This document shows, piece by piece, positions 29,003 through 37,605 of a stretch of 64,000 nucleotides of DNA (within the stretch, counting starts at the first letter, position 1; the number at the start of each line of letters is the position of its first letter). The notes under the pieces were generated by a model. It ran no database searches. It was not told the origin of the DNA and was given only the letters and a program-made list of their open reading frames with translations. The translations under genes were made by a program, and so were the position numbers. Source of the DNA: Candidatus Nanoarchaeia archaeon (GTDB lineage: Archaea > Nanobdellota > Nanobdellia > Woesearchaeales > SKIA01); the NCBI GenBank assembly GCA_028279685.1, contig JANQNG010000031.1, positions 62,001-126,000 of the forward strand. The letters are read 5' to 3'.

Positions 29003-29877
29003 AACACCTCATACGTTCTTTTTCTTTTATGAAAAGAACATATTTTTTTTATTCCGCATTTTTGCAGTATTTTCTTAGCCTTTGCATAATCTGCATAACG
29101 TAGTTGATGTTCGTTATGCGTATCACTTCCTATGGTTATATTTTTTACTCCATGGTTAACAAGCAAAGCAACACTTTCCTCATCTGGAGAGAATAGCAAA
29201 CCCATATTGATCTCGAATCCAACTTTATGTTTTTTCATCAATGCAGCACATTCCTTAAGATACTCTTTGTATTGGCTGTATTGAAAATGAGCGTATCTTG
29301 TAAATTCAGTACAATGACCTATAACATCAAAGAGTTCTGATTGTATTGCTTTTTTCATAAGAGCATAGTAGTTCTCTAAATATTTTTTCTTACGGAAATA
29401 CAGCTCGGGAAAAGCAGTCAGGTTGTATAATGATCTTGCTTTGTATAGATGTTTACCTGAAGGCTTAGACGCAATCTTCTTGAGATGGTTGAAGAACCCT
29501 CTTAATTGTTCTCTCATTAAACGAAACCAAGGCTTATCAAGCAGATTAAAGCCATAATAATGCAATGATCCTATAACAAAATCAATATCGTTGTGATTAA
29601 GAAATGAGTGTATTTCTTTTTCATTATCTCCATGATAATCCATTTCAATGCCATATCTTATCTTCAGCTTAGGGAATTGTTTTCTGATTTTTTTGATCTC
29701 TTTGATTTGAGCATCTCTTGTGCTTTTTGTTTGATAATGTATGCATCCTTTTTTGACGCAGTAATGGTCAGTAATGCATATTTCTTTGAGGCCTTTTCGA
29801 ATAGCTAATGTGCAAAGATCTTTCAATCTAAGATCACTATCAGGAGAAACATCAGTATGCATGTGGTAATCAAACAT
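28999..29877 (-). CDS. PHP-domain phosphoesterase (HisK-like)
   Basis: 292 residues. The PHP metal-site motifs are DYHMHTDVSPDS at the N-terminus, ITDHYC, YGIEMDYH, IGSLHYYG, GHCTEF and SDTHNEHQ near the C-terminus, as in histidinol-phosphatase-like enzymes. A histidine-biosynthesis role is not supported by neighbours; coupling to a HAD phosphatase suggests phosphate-ester hydrolysis in glycan or phosphoramidate metabolism. The upstream 170 bp hold a palindromic element, so the PHP-HAD-methyltransferase series may have its own promoter. Confidence 0.82.
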   Translation of the reverse strand: MFDYHMHTDVSPDSDLRLKDLCTLAIRKGLKEICITDHYCVKKGCIHYQTKSTRDAQIKEIKKIRKQFPKLKIRYGIEMDYHGDNEKEIHSFLNHNDIDFVIGSLHYYGFNLLDKPWFRLMREQLRGFFNHLKKIASKPSGKHLYKARSLYNLTAFPELYFRKKKYLENYYALMKKAIQSELFDVIGHCTEFTRYAHFQYSQYKEYLKECAALMKKHKVGFEINMGLLFSPDEESVALLVNHGVKNITIGSDTHNEHQLRYADYAKAKKILQKCGIKKICSFHKRKRTYEVL

Positions 29878-29942
29878 AACTTCTTAAAGTTTAAGAATAT
29901 TATAAATCTTGTGAATATGTTTATCCATTTTATTTTTTATTG

Positions 29943-30043
29943 GTGCAGTATTGCGCTTCGTGTAGCACACACAATCAGATAAGCAAATCAAGAGTATACC
30001 ATACTCTTATGGATGTAGAGTACTTCGCAAGGCAATACTGCAC
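29943..30043. repeat. Palindromic intergenic element A
   Basis: A 101-bp element bounded by perfect 12-bp inverted repeats GTGCAGTATTGC / GCAATACTGCAC. An apical hairpin AAGAGTAT-ACC-ATACTCTT is at 29990-30008. In reverse orientation it contains GCGAAGTA after the left arm, TGCTTATCTGAT in the middle and GAAGCGCA before the right arm, shared with elements B1 and F. Confidence 0.7.
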
Positions 30044-30049
30044 TAATCA

Positions 30050-30742
30050 TTAATTATCCCAGAAGAGTTTTTTATCCACGAATGCTTCAATAATTTTTTT
30101 GTTGAATTGTTTATCCGGGCTTTTTCGCTCAGGATGCCAGGTCATACCAACAATGGGATAATCAGGATGATATAATGCTTCAACGGTGTTATCTTCAGGA
30201 CAAGAAGCCCATGGTTTAAGCTTAGATGATATTTTCTTTAACCCTTGATTATGAAATGAGTTAACCTTTGTTTCTTTTATGCCAACATATTCCTTTGCTT
30301 TTGCATCAGTAATAGTAATATCATGATCTTTTGCAACATGCTTAACGTTACTATCAGTTTCTTCCTTCATATCCTGCCAGAGTGTTCCTCCAAAGTAAAC
30401 ATTCATGTAATGGACACCTGTGCATATACCTAATACAGGCAGCTTATGCTTTATTGCATAATCTAGAACATGCTTGTCAGTTGCTGTTCGTTTTTCCGAA
30501 TAATTATTAGGATATTTGATTTCTTCTCCCCATAATGTTGCAGGAACGCCCATCCCTCCTGAAATAATGAACCCTTCTATCTTCATCTCCTTGCAGAATT
30601 TTTCAACATCAGGAAGCACATTAGGAATAGGAATTAACGTAATGCCAAACATAGTATAATACTCTACATAGTCATTCTCCAACGCATCTCTATCTGCTCC
30701 TTTTTCAGCTTTCAGATGCCTTTGTGTGATGCCTATTCTCAT
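30050..30742 (-). CDS. Class I glutamine-amidotransferase-fold hydrolase (candidate gamma-glutamyl-CDP-amidate hydrolase)
   Basis: 230 residues from ATG 30742, with GAGTTGAT just upstream; a TTG at 30751 is the alternative and overlaps the previous stop. The peptidase C26 triad is visible: C107 (LGICTGVHYMN), H203 and E205 (GMTWHPER). Related enzymes hydrolyse gamma-glutamyl amides. In Campylobacter jejuni the homologous Cj1417 cleaves CDP-L-glutamine to cytidine diphosphoramidate and glutamate, and its neighbours are a cytidylyltransferase and a PEP-synthase-like glutamine kinase, as here. The family is clear; the specific reaction is inferred from this gene order. Confidence 0.75.
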   Translation of the reverse strand: MRIGITQRHLKAEKGADRDALENDYVEYYTMFGITLIPIPNVLPDVEKFCKEMKIEGFIISGGMGVPATLWGEEIKYPNNYSEKRTATDKHVLDYAIKHKLPVLGICTGVHYMNVYFGGTLWQDMKEETDSNVKHVAKDHDITITDAKAKEYVGIKETKVNSFHNQGLKKISSKLKPWASCPEDNTVEALYHPDYPIVGMTWHPERKSPDKQFNKKIIEAFVDKKLFWDN

Positions 30743-30747
30743 TGTTA

Positions 30748-31548
30748 TCAACTCAAGAGATCAAGGTTAATAAATTCTTTTATCTTCCCTGATGTTATCC
30801 ATTGTACTGCTAATTCATAATCTTCATTGGTGTCGAATTCCATCCAGCCTCGTTTGATTTTGTTTGCCATGACCTTCCAGCCATTATTAATCCAGGCCTG
30901 CAACAAATTCGTCATATTGATTTCCTTTACTGATTTACCATCAATGAAGGGTTTTTTCCAATACGTTGACTTTATTTTTTTATAATGTTCAAGTACTTTT
31001 GGAGCAAATTTTTTTGAGATAAAGGTGAGGCTTGCATCTCTGCCATGCAATCTTTCTTCATCAGTCACATCTTCTTCGCCTATTTCTTTGATGGATCCAT
31101 CAGGATTCAATGTGCATGATTCTGAATCAAGTTTCCAGTCACCTAATCGTGCAGTCCAATACTTTTTGTAGTCAATATCGATAGCTTTGCTTAAATCATA
31201 ATGCTCTTTTTGGATCTGCTGAATAACTCTCGGTTCATGGATAGTGTCTGCATAACAAACTAATATATCATCAGCACCATCAAACTCTGGTTCTGCGCAG
31301 AACAAGGAAGCAACCATATTTGTGTTTGCCCAATCTTTATTCGTGTAGTATTTCACATCAGAAAAACCAATTTTTTCCGCCTGATATCCTTTTACTATAA
31401 CAATATCTTTAATGCCTGCTTTACGAAGCAGATTGATCTGCATTTGTAATAATGGTCTGCCATGCAGAGGCAACATTCCTTTCGGCAATGCCTCAGTATA
31501 TTTGTTTAATCGTGATCCTCGTCCCGCAGCTAATATGATTGCACGCAT
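30748..31548 (-). CDS. Phosphocholine-type nucleotidyltransferase (candidate CTP:phosphoglutamine cytidylyltransferase)
   Basis: 266 residues. The GT-A-like nucleotidyltransferase signature is LAAGRGSRL (6-14) with K23 (ALPKGMLPL), followed by NTNMVASLF and a metal-binding YADTIHEP. The C-terminal KRGWMEFDTNEDYELA is typical of the LicC/phosphocholine cytidylyltransferase group. Cj1416 of Campylobacter belongs to this group and couples CTP to phospho-L-glutamine. The gene begins at the stop codon of the giant fusion gene and its own stop overlaps the C26 hydrolase, so all three are translationally coupled. CDP-choline or CDP-aminoalkyl products remain possible. Confidence 0.75.
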   Translation of the reverse strand: MRAIILAAGRGSRLNKYTEALPKGMLPLHGRPLLQMQINLLRKAGIKDIVIVKGYQAEKIGFSDVKYYTNKDWANTNMVASLFCAEPEFDGADDILVCYADTIHEPRVIQQIQKEHYDLSKAIDIDYKKYWTARLGDWKLDSESCTLNPDGSIKEIGEEDVTDEERLHGRDASLTFISKKFAPKVLEHYKKIKSTYWKKPFIDGKSVKEINMTNLLQAWINNGWKVMANKIKRGWMEFDTNEDYELAVQWITSGKIKEFINLDLLS

Positions 31549-34500
31549 TATTTCGCCTCTTTTATGGTGGTAATTGGTCTGACTTGCAATAAATGCAACT
31601 TATCATCGATAAAACACCATTCGCACTCTATTTCTTTATTGTATTTTTTCTTTAATGTTTTTCCTAACTCGAGCAATTGCTCGATCTCATCATCGCTTAA
31701 TACACGACCTGATTTTTTTGAGATAGAAAGCTCACCATCAATATCATAGGTATAGACTTCTTTCTCATCAGCAACAGAGATAACTTTATCATCATTGCTA
31801 ATGAAATAATGATCAGGCTTCACTTTTCCTGATACGACCGATTCTCCTACGCCAAAGTTTGCATCAATCCAAATACCTTTTTTCTTTGGATCAGATGGAT
31901 TTGCAGAGAATAAGACTCCCGCTTTTTCACTCTGGATAAACTGCTGCATCACCATAGCCATATAGAAATTGCTGTAATCTACATTAGTTGTATGACCATA
32001 CAAAAGAGGATGTTCTTTGAATGCCGATGCAATGCATCCTTTGACTGCATCAAATATTCTATCTTCTGAAACACTAAGGAATGTGTCAAATTGACCTGCA
32101 AAACTGAGGTTAGCAGAATCTTCGCAAGAAGCTGAGCTTCGTACAGCAACATTGCCTTTGATAGTATTGAAATGCTGAAGAATTTCATTCTTTGCTTTAT
32201 CGCTAAATTCATATGCTCTGATAAACTTCCTCAGTTTTTTCAATTCATCAACGCCTTTTGCTTCACTGAGATTAACAATATACTCCTTCTTATTTTTCAA
32301 ATAATCATTCATGACTTCATCATATAATCTTCTCGTGATACACACTCCCTGAGGAACAGTAAATTCAGAAGCGCATTTCGCAAGATGCTGTCCTTTGCCG
32401 CCAATATGCTCACGAACAGCGTGAGTCTTCTCAAAAGGCATCGCGTACGGCATGGAATTATCTATCTTTGACTTTGGAATAGTCACCGTTATTTCTTCTG
32501 ATTCTTGCGTTGCTTCCTTTAGAACATGCTTTGCCTTATACTCTTCTATCTCTTTTGATGAAAGCTTTCTGACAAACTTACTATATGCATCAACTTCAAC
32601 AATATCTCCTGTAGAGAAAAAACGTGTAGCTTCTCTGGTGCCAACAATACAGGGAATATCAAGCTCACGAGAAATAATAGCAGCATGAGAGGTAACGCCT
32701 CCTTCATCAGTCACAATACCCGTCACCTTCTGCAGTATGGATACCATAGCAGGATGTGTCATCGTAGTAATGTAGATATCATTTGGTGTGAGCTCTTTTT
32801 TGAGTTTCATCAATGATGCGATACTGTCATCAGTCACCACTAATGCCCGGCCAACTACTTTACCAACATTGCCTGATTCTCCAAGCAAGGAATCTTTGCT
32901 TTTATTTACGGTGGTGAGTAATTCTTTTGTGTATTTCGGCGTATAGCTATATTCAACAGAATCATTTGAAATTTCGAGGATCATGTAATGCTGTCTTTTC
33001 TTTATTTCATCAACAGAAAGCTTCTTTCCTGAGGAGAGAAATGCTTTCGTGTCTTTGATTCTGTAGGAAAAAAGATACTCTTCAATAGATAATCCTATAC
33101 GCTGTGCAATTTCTTTAAACAAATCCAAAAATAAGAGTTCGTAACCAGCCCAAATATTTTTATTTTGCAATCGGATAATGCTCATGTGCTGAAGAAATGC
33201 ACAAAGTTCCTTCATTTGCCCATTAGATTTCTTAAAATATTCCTTTTGTTTCTTGAGAAGCTGCCTGTTTTCTTCCTCTTTTCTCTGTAATTCTTTTTCA
33301 AGTTCCTGAACATCAATGTCTGTAAGTTCTTGTTTGATAAATTGTATAATAGCAGGTAACGAATACGTATTGATGAATCGCCAAGGATGCTTGCGAGCAT
33401 AGGCAAGAATCTCCTTCTCACCAATGTTCTTCTTTTGTGCAAGCACTATTTTGTCTTTAAGCTCATGATAAAAGATATCTTTTTCTGTAGGTGTGGTGAG
33501 CATCTGAAATATTGATGGATCATTATCACCAATAAGCGAGAAGATCTTGCTCTTTATCGGCTGTATAATATCCTCTCTGGATGAGGGAAAAAAAGCACCA
33601 TTCTCCATAACAAGACGAAGCAATTGATCATATATCTTGAAAAGCTGCTCATTATGTTTTGTTGTATAATCTGTATCTTTATACATCTCATAGAATTTGA
33701 AAAAACGCTGCATTTGCTCTACGTTCGCATCAATAATACGATTTCGCTCTTCTTTGTCAAGGAATCGCATCCCTTCATTATTCCAACGTTGGATATCTTT
33801 TGCATCAAAGTAAACAGTATGATGTCTGTCCCTTATTTCGCAATAAATGCTTCTGGTGATTGCATTGGCTGGCTTGTCAGGAAATTCCGCATAGCGTAAT
33901 GTGTGACATTCTAATGATTGCAATGAGGTTGTGCCTCCCCATGCATGGATGAATTTTGTTGCTAATGGTTGTACGCGGAAGAGTACAACATCGCCTGATC
34001 TTGTCACCATAAAAGTGATATCAAGTTCCATTCCTTTAAGCAAATCCTGTATCTCTTTTACCGAGGCAAAAATTTCTTTTTGCATTGAAGAAAGATGGTT
34101 GCCTTCTTCAGTAAAAGGAATGGTCAATGTTCCAAAAGCATATTCCTCTTTAGGAACATCTTTTTCAGAGGAGTAATGATAATTAATAACACAGCAAGGA
34201 GTTGCCGTATTTTTTCTGCACGTATAGACATTACCTCTTAATAAGACATCTTTTGTCTGTTGATGAACAAGTATTTGTTGTGCTGTCCCATCAAATCCGT
34301 GTTTTTTGTATTGCAAAATCATTTCTTCAACAGCAGATGCAATCATAGCAGCATTGCCAGGCTCAAGATCAGTGATGCTTTTCAGTTCAGGCACTGGTTT
34401 GCCAAGACCTTCCTCTCTGAGCACAGAAGCACGCACCATACTATGATTGTTTTTGAATGTGTCTTTGATTGTTTTGAGAAGCTCTTTTTTCTTTTGCTGC

Positions 34501-35207
34501 CAATCTCCTACGGTAAATGTTATGAGTTTTTCTATCTTTGCTTTTTTTATAATTGATTGCAATGCTTTGAGTGTTTCTGCTTTGCTTGAGATAATTACTT
34601 TGTTGCTTTCATCATGCAAGGGATCAAAAGAATCTTCTCCTTTGATCAAGGAAGAGAACGGTGTAATGTTTTTCATTTTGTCTTTGTCTTCCGTGAGTTT
34701 GTTGATAATTTTCATTGTAGAAAGTTTCTCGTAGTAAGGATGCTGGATGAATGTTCCGCCAATGCTTTTGAGGTATGCTGCTGCTTTGACATTCTTCCAG
34801 TCATCGCCTCGTACAAGAATAATCTCTGCTTCAGGAAATTCCTCATGGAGCTTTTTGAGATTTTCAATAGGATCAACAGATTTTTGCACCATGACTCTAT
34901 CGACACAGCTTAAATTGGAGAAGATTGCTTTTCTTTCCTGCAGATTAGCTAGTGGTTTTGATCGATAGGATTCTACCGCTTCATCGGTGATGACTCCTAC
35001 CACATTGAAGTCAGCATAGGATTCCGCTATTTTGATGGATCTTAGATGTCCATAGTGGAATAAGTCTCCTACTACGCTGGAATAGGCTACTTTTTTGATT
35101 GGCGCTTTGCGTATTTCAACGAAATCACCTTCTTTCATGCCCGAATCCTTCGGAATCGTAACGCAAAGCTGCTTATTTGACTTATTTTGCCATACTACCT
35201 TCTTCAA
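31548..35207 (-). CDS. Cytidylyltransferase / PEP-synthase-like fusion (candidate L-glutamine kinase)
   Basis: About 1219 residues. TTG 35207 is chosen because GGTGGTGAT (35212-35220) lies four nucleotides before it; ATG 35213 and ATG 35237 are alternatives. Domains: AbrB-like strand pair (1-35); HxGH cytidylyltransferase (about 38-175, GDLFHYGH and LSTMKII); an ATP-grasp segment (about 205-420, SKAETLKAL...FTVGDW...VRASVLREEG) resembling Campylobacter Cj1418; a helical region; a phosphohistidine swivel domain with H841 (GGVTSHAAIISREL); and a second, canonical PPDK/PEP-synthase ATP-grasp (about 920-1215, AVRSSASCEDSANLSFAGQF, LHLLQVRPI). Proposed role: phosphotransfer to the glutamine amide. 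No PEP/pyruvate TIM barrel is present, so it is not a true PEP synthase. Confidence 0.75.
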   Translation of the reverse strand: MKKVVWQNKSNKQLCVTIPKDSGMKEGDFVEIRKAPIKKVAYSSVVGDLFHYGHLRSIKIAESYADFNVVGVITDEAVESYRSKPLANLQERKAIFSNLSCVDRVMVQKSVDPIENLKKLHEEFPEAEIILVRGDDWKNVKAAAYLKSIGGTFIQHPYYEKLSTMKIINKLTEDKDKMKNITPFSSLIKGEDSFDPLHDESNKVIISSKAETLKALQSIIKKAKIEKLITFTVGDWQQKKKELLKTIKDTFKNNHSMVRASVLREEGLGKPVPELKSITDLEPGNAAMIASAVEEMILQYKKHGFDGTAQQILVHQQTKDVLLRGNVYTCRKNTATPCCVINYHYSSEKDVPKEEYAFGTLTIPFTEEGNHLSSMQKEIFASVKEIQDLLKGMELDITFMVTRSGDVVLFRVQPLATKFIHAWGGTTSLQSLECHTLRYAEFPDKPANAITRSIYCEIRDRHHTVYFDAKDIQRWNNEGMRFLDKEERNRIIDANVEQMQRFFKFYEMYKDTDYTTKHNEQLFKIYDQLLRLVMENGAFFPSSREDIIQPIKSKIFSLIGDNDPSIFQMLTTPTEKDIFYHELKDKIVLAQKKNIGEKEILAYARKHPWRFINTYSLPAIIQFIKQELTDIDVQELEKELQRKEEENRQLLKKQKEYFKKSNGQMKELCAFLQHMSIIRLQNKNIWAGYELLFLDLFKEIAQRIGLSIEEYLFSYRIKDTKAFLSSGKKLSVDEIKKRQHYMILEISNDSVEYSYTPKYTKELLTTVNKSKDSLLGESGNVGKVVGRALVVTDDSIASLMKLKKELTPNDIYITTMTHPAMVSILQKVTGIVTDEGGVTSHAAIISRELDIPCIVGTREATRFFSTGDIVEVDAYSKFVRKLSSKEIEEYKAKHVLKEATQESEEITVTIPKSKIDNSMPYAMPFEKTHAVREHIGGKGQHLAKCASEFTVPQGVCITRRLYDEVMNDYLKNKKEYIVNLSEAKGVDELKKLRKFIRAYEFSDKAKNEILQHFNTIKGNVAVRSSASCEDSANLSFAGQFDTFLSVSEDRIFDAVKGCIASAFKEHPLLYGHTTNVDYSNFYMAMVMQQFIQSEKAGVLFSANPSDPKKKGIWIDANFGVGESVVSGKVKPDHYFISNDDKVISVADEKEVYTYDIDGELSISKKSGRVLSDDEIEQLLELGKTLKKKYNKEIECEWCFIDDKLHLLQVRPITTIKEAK

Positions 35208-35225
35208 ATACATCACCACCAAGCA

Positions 35226-35270
35226 CACTAGTAACACTAGTGAGGTGTGAGAGAATTGCTTAATATATAA
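35226..35270 (-). promoter_or_regulatory. Promoter and operator-like inverted repeat of the fusion operon
   Basis: A minus-strand TATA box (TTATATATTA, 35261-35270) should start transcription near 35237. That position lies inside a perfect inverted repeat CACTAGT-AAC-ACTAGTG (35226-35242). A repeat at the start site is a typical place for a repressor to bind. Confidence 0.45.
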
Positions 35271-35287
35271 ACGTTTCCTTTAGTATA

Positions 35288-35546
35288 GCTCTGTAGAAAT
35301 GCTATATATTTAGCAACACCGCCCAGCGAAGTAGTCGTTCAGCACATTGATTTGATGCAAATCTGTATGCTTATCAGATCGTGCAAACGATACGGAGCGC
35401 AGTGTTGCTAAAATTATCGATTAGTAACGTTGCGTTACGCCAAGATAAGCATTCAGCACATAGATTCAGTTATATGTGCTAGATAAGCAATCTGAAGGCT
35501 TCACTGGGCAACGTTACTAATTGTTTAAAAAGCAATTCTACAGAGC
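35288..35546. repeat. Composite palindromic element B (two nested units)
   Basis: Outer arms of 16 bp with one mismatch (GCTCTGTAGAAATGCT at 35288-35303; partner 35531-35546) enclose two complete units. B1 spans 35309-35412 with arms TTTAGCAACAC / GTGTTGCTAAA and boxes CCCAGCGAAGTA and GGAGCGCA. B2 spans 35421-35520 with 13-bp arms TTAGTAACGTTGC / GCAACGTTACTAA. These fill most of the 366-bp gap between the fusion operon and the CDP-alcohol phosphotransferase; apart from the two promoters no other feature is seen there. Confidence 0.7.
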
Positions 35547-35573
35547 CCTTTAATATATAAAAGAACAGCAAGA

Positions 35574-35582
35574 TTTATATAA
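35574..35582 (+). promoter_or_regulatory. TATA box of the CDP-alcohol phosphotransferase gene
   Basis: TTTATATAA lies about 25 nt before ATG 35604, consistent with a leaderless transcript. Confidence 0.45.
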
Positions 35583-35603
35583 CGTCCTGAGACATCTCTT
35601 CGT

Positions 35604-36380
35604 ATGAAATACAAGAAGTCATCGGGGTGGGACCAGCGGTTCAAAAAATGGATTCGTGATAAGTTCTTAGATTCTCAAAGTGAACAGGTTATCTTTCACG
35701 CTCAGAGAAATGTAGAGATGTCTGAATACTTCTACAGATTCTTCGGCATGAAGATTGCAAAAGTGTGCATCCCATTAAAATTATCCGCGAACATGGTTAC
35801 CATCTTAGGATCAATTCTTATTTTCATTGCATCGATATTATACATCTTCGAGTCAGCATACTGGCATAAGATACTCTTTGTTATTCTTATCCAAATAGGA
35901 CTTATTGCAGATTATGCTGATGGTATTATTGCACGATTAACAAAAAAGAGCAGCCCGATAGGATTTATGCTCGATATGATGTTCGATGATTTAACGGAAG
36001 CATTGATGTTCATCTGTGTTGCTCTTGCGGTATTTCTCAAGTCAGGAGATCCTTTAGTGATCTATCTTAGCGTAGGAGCAATTATTGCAATGTTCATCTA
36101 TCAGCTTTCAACATCGTACTTTTATGTGGCAAGCTCGAAGGAAGAAGTATATACTATCTACAACAATGCAAAGAGTAACTTTTTCCTTAGAGAGTTCTCA
36201 TATACGCGATCAAAGAAATTCATTATTATTTCATTAGCAGTATTGCTCTCATGGGAGATCTATGCATTCGCGTTATTGATTCTTTACGCTATTGTAGCGT
36301 ATGTTATAACCTCTTATTTGAACTACAAGAAATTAATAGACGACGATAAAAAGAAGGTGAAGAAGAAGAGGCGATCATGA
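35604..36380 (+). CDS. CDP-alcohol phosphatidyltransferase-family protein
   Basis: 258 residues, polytopic. The signature D-x2-DG-x2-AR-x8-G-x3-D-x3-D is complete: D103, D106-G107, A110-R111, G120, D124 and D128. Enzymes of this family exchange the CMP of a CDP-activated group for an alcohol, making phosphodiester lipids or polymers. The gene is divergent from the cytidylyltransferase-containing fusion, so the activated substrate may be produced next door; whether that is a CDP-alcohol or a phosphoramidate donor is unknown. The ATGA overlap (36377-36380) couples it to the SGNH protein. Confidence 0.88.
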   Translation: MKYKKSSGWDQRFKKWIRDKFLDSQSEQVIFHAQRNVEMSEYFYRFFGMKIAKVCIPLKLSANMVTILGSILIFIASILYIFESAYWHKILFVILIQIGLIADYADGIIARLTKKSSPIGFMLDMMFDDLTEALMFICVALAVFLKSGDPLVIYLSVGAIIAMFIYQLSTSYFYVASSKEEVYTIYNNAKSNFFLREFSYTRSKKFIIISLAVLLSWEIYAFALLILYAIVAYVITSYLNYKKLIDDDKKKVKKKRRS

Positions 36381-37603
36381 TGTGCCTCTACACTCTTATC
36401 TGGATTCTCTCGCTCATTGTTGCTTTTGAGATAGTGACGTATGTTATTGTTCATTGGACAAGAAAACGATTTCAATGGATGATTACAGCAAAAGATGAAC
36501 ATCCTGTTATCACAGAGCAAGCATTGAATAAATTCTTTGATCATGGTTTTGATCCTGAACTTGGCTGGGTGAGAAAGCCTAATACTGCAAAGAACGAATA
36601 CGGCAAGTTTGGAAAAACAACATATCATATCAATAGCAAAGGAGCAAGGAATAATCCTGGCTTTGAAAAAAAGAAAACAATCATCAGCTGTTATGGAGAC
36701 TCATTTACTTTTGCACGACAGGTCAACGATAATGAAACATGGGAGCATTATCTTTCTAAGCTGACAAAGAGTAATGTGCAGAATTTCGGTGTAGGGAATC
36801 ATGGCATGGCGCATGCATTGTTGAGAATGCAGCGAGAATATCCTAAAAACAAGTCAAAAGTTGTGATTATGGGAGTGGTGCCTTCTACTATCTGCAGAGT
36901 GTTGTGTGTCTGGAAACACTACAATGAGTTTGGAAACATCTTTGGTTTTGGACCTCGCTTCGTGAAGAAGAAAGGCAAGTTTGTACTCGTAAAGAACATT
37001 ATCAACGAGAAGAAGAAGTTTTTTGAGCTGGAGAAATGCTTGTATCATTTGAGAGAACATGATTATTTCTATAAAACAAAATTCAGAAAAGAAATGATAC
37101 GATTTCCTTATCTGTTTCACTTCTGGAAAGATCCATGGAGGAATGTCGGTATGGTAACTATGACCATGTATGAATCATTCCTGAAGATGTTAGGCAAGGA
37201 CACAAAAGCATTCCGCGATAAGATTATGGGCATTATTATGATCATCAATAAGAAACTAAGGATAGATCTCTTCAAGAATGATGATATCGGTCCTGAAACG
37301 ATGGAGTTTATTGTTGATGAATTTATTAAGTATGGAAAAAAGAAGCGATTCAAGCCAGTATTCCTTTTTATGCCGCAGAAAGATGACGTGATATATACAA
37401 TGAAACACGGATCGTACTATGAGCTTTTCTTAGATCGAATTAGAAAGAAATTGAGAGTCATTGATATGACTCCTTATCTGCAGAACCGCAAAGACTTAGA
37501 TAAGCTGTATTCAGATGATAGTGTCTACGGAGGACATTACAGCAAATACGGCAATAAATTTGTTGCTGATACGGTGTATAAAGAGATTGGGATTTTAGAA
37601 TGA
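36377..37603 (+). CDS. Membrane-anchored SGNH/GDSL hydrolase-family protein
   Basis: 408 residues. An N-terminal membrane helix (about 3-26) is followed by an SGNH fold: block I GDSF with S109, a block with GVGNHG, and a C-terminal D..H pair (DDSVYGGHYSKYGN). These proteins act as esterases or as acyltransferases on surface glycans. It is co-translated with the CDP-alcohol phosphotransferase and is the second of three SGNH proteins in the window. The extracytoplasmic topology is inferred from the single N-terminal helix. Confidence 0.78.
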   Translation: MMCLYTLIWILSLIVAFEIVTYVIVHWTRKRFQWMITAKDEHPVITEQALNKFFDHGFDPELGWVRKPNTAKNEYGKFGKTTYHINSKGARNNPGFEKKKTIISCYGDSFTFARQVNDNETWEHYLSKLTKSNVQNFGVGNHGMAHALLRMQREYPKNKSKVVIMGVVPSTICRVLCVWKHYNEFGNIFGFGPRFVKKKGKFVLVKNIINEKKKFFELEKCLYHLREHDYFYKTKFRKEMIRFPYLFHFWKDPWRNVGMVTMTMYESFLKMLGKDTKAFRDKIMGIIMIINKKLRIDLFKNDDIGPETMEFIVDEFIKYGKKKRFKPVFLFMPQKDDVIYTMKHGSYYELFLDRIRKKLRVIDMTPYLQNRKDLDKLYSDDSVYGGHYSKYGNKFVADTVYKEIGILE

Positions 37604-37605
37604 GT

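Noticed and set aside
28999-29877. Histidinol-phosphate phosphatase for histidine biosynthesis
   Set aside because: The fold fits, but no other histidine gene is present and it is coupled to a HAD phosphatase in a glycan/phosphoramidate setting.
31548-35207. True PEP synthase or pyruvate phosphate dikinase
   Set aside because: The PEP/pyruvate-binding barrel is absent and a cytidylyltransferase is fused; the neighbours are cytidylyl and amidohydrolase enzymes, not central metabolism.
30050-35207. Phosphonate biosynthesis cluster
   Set aside because: The cytidylyltransferases would fit, but no PEP mutase, phosphonopyruvate decarboxylase or aminotransferase for phosphonates is present in the window.
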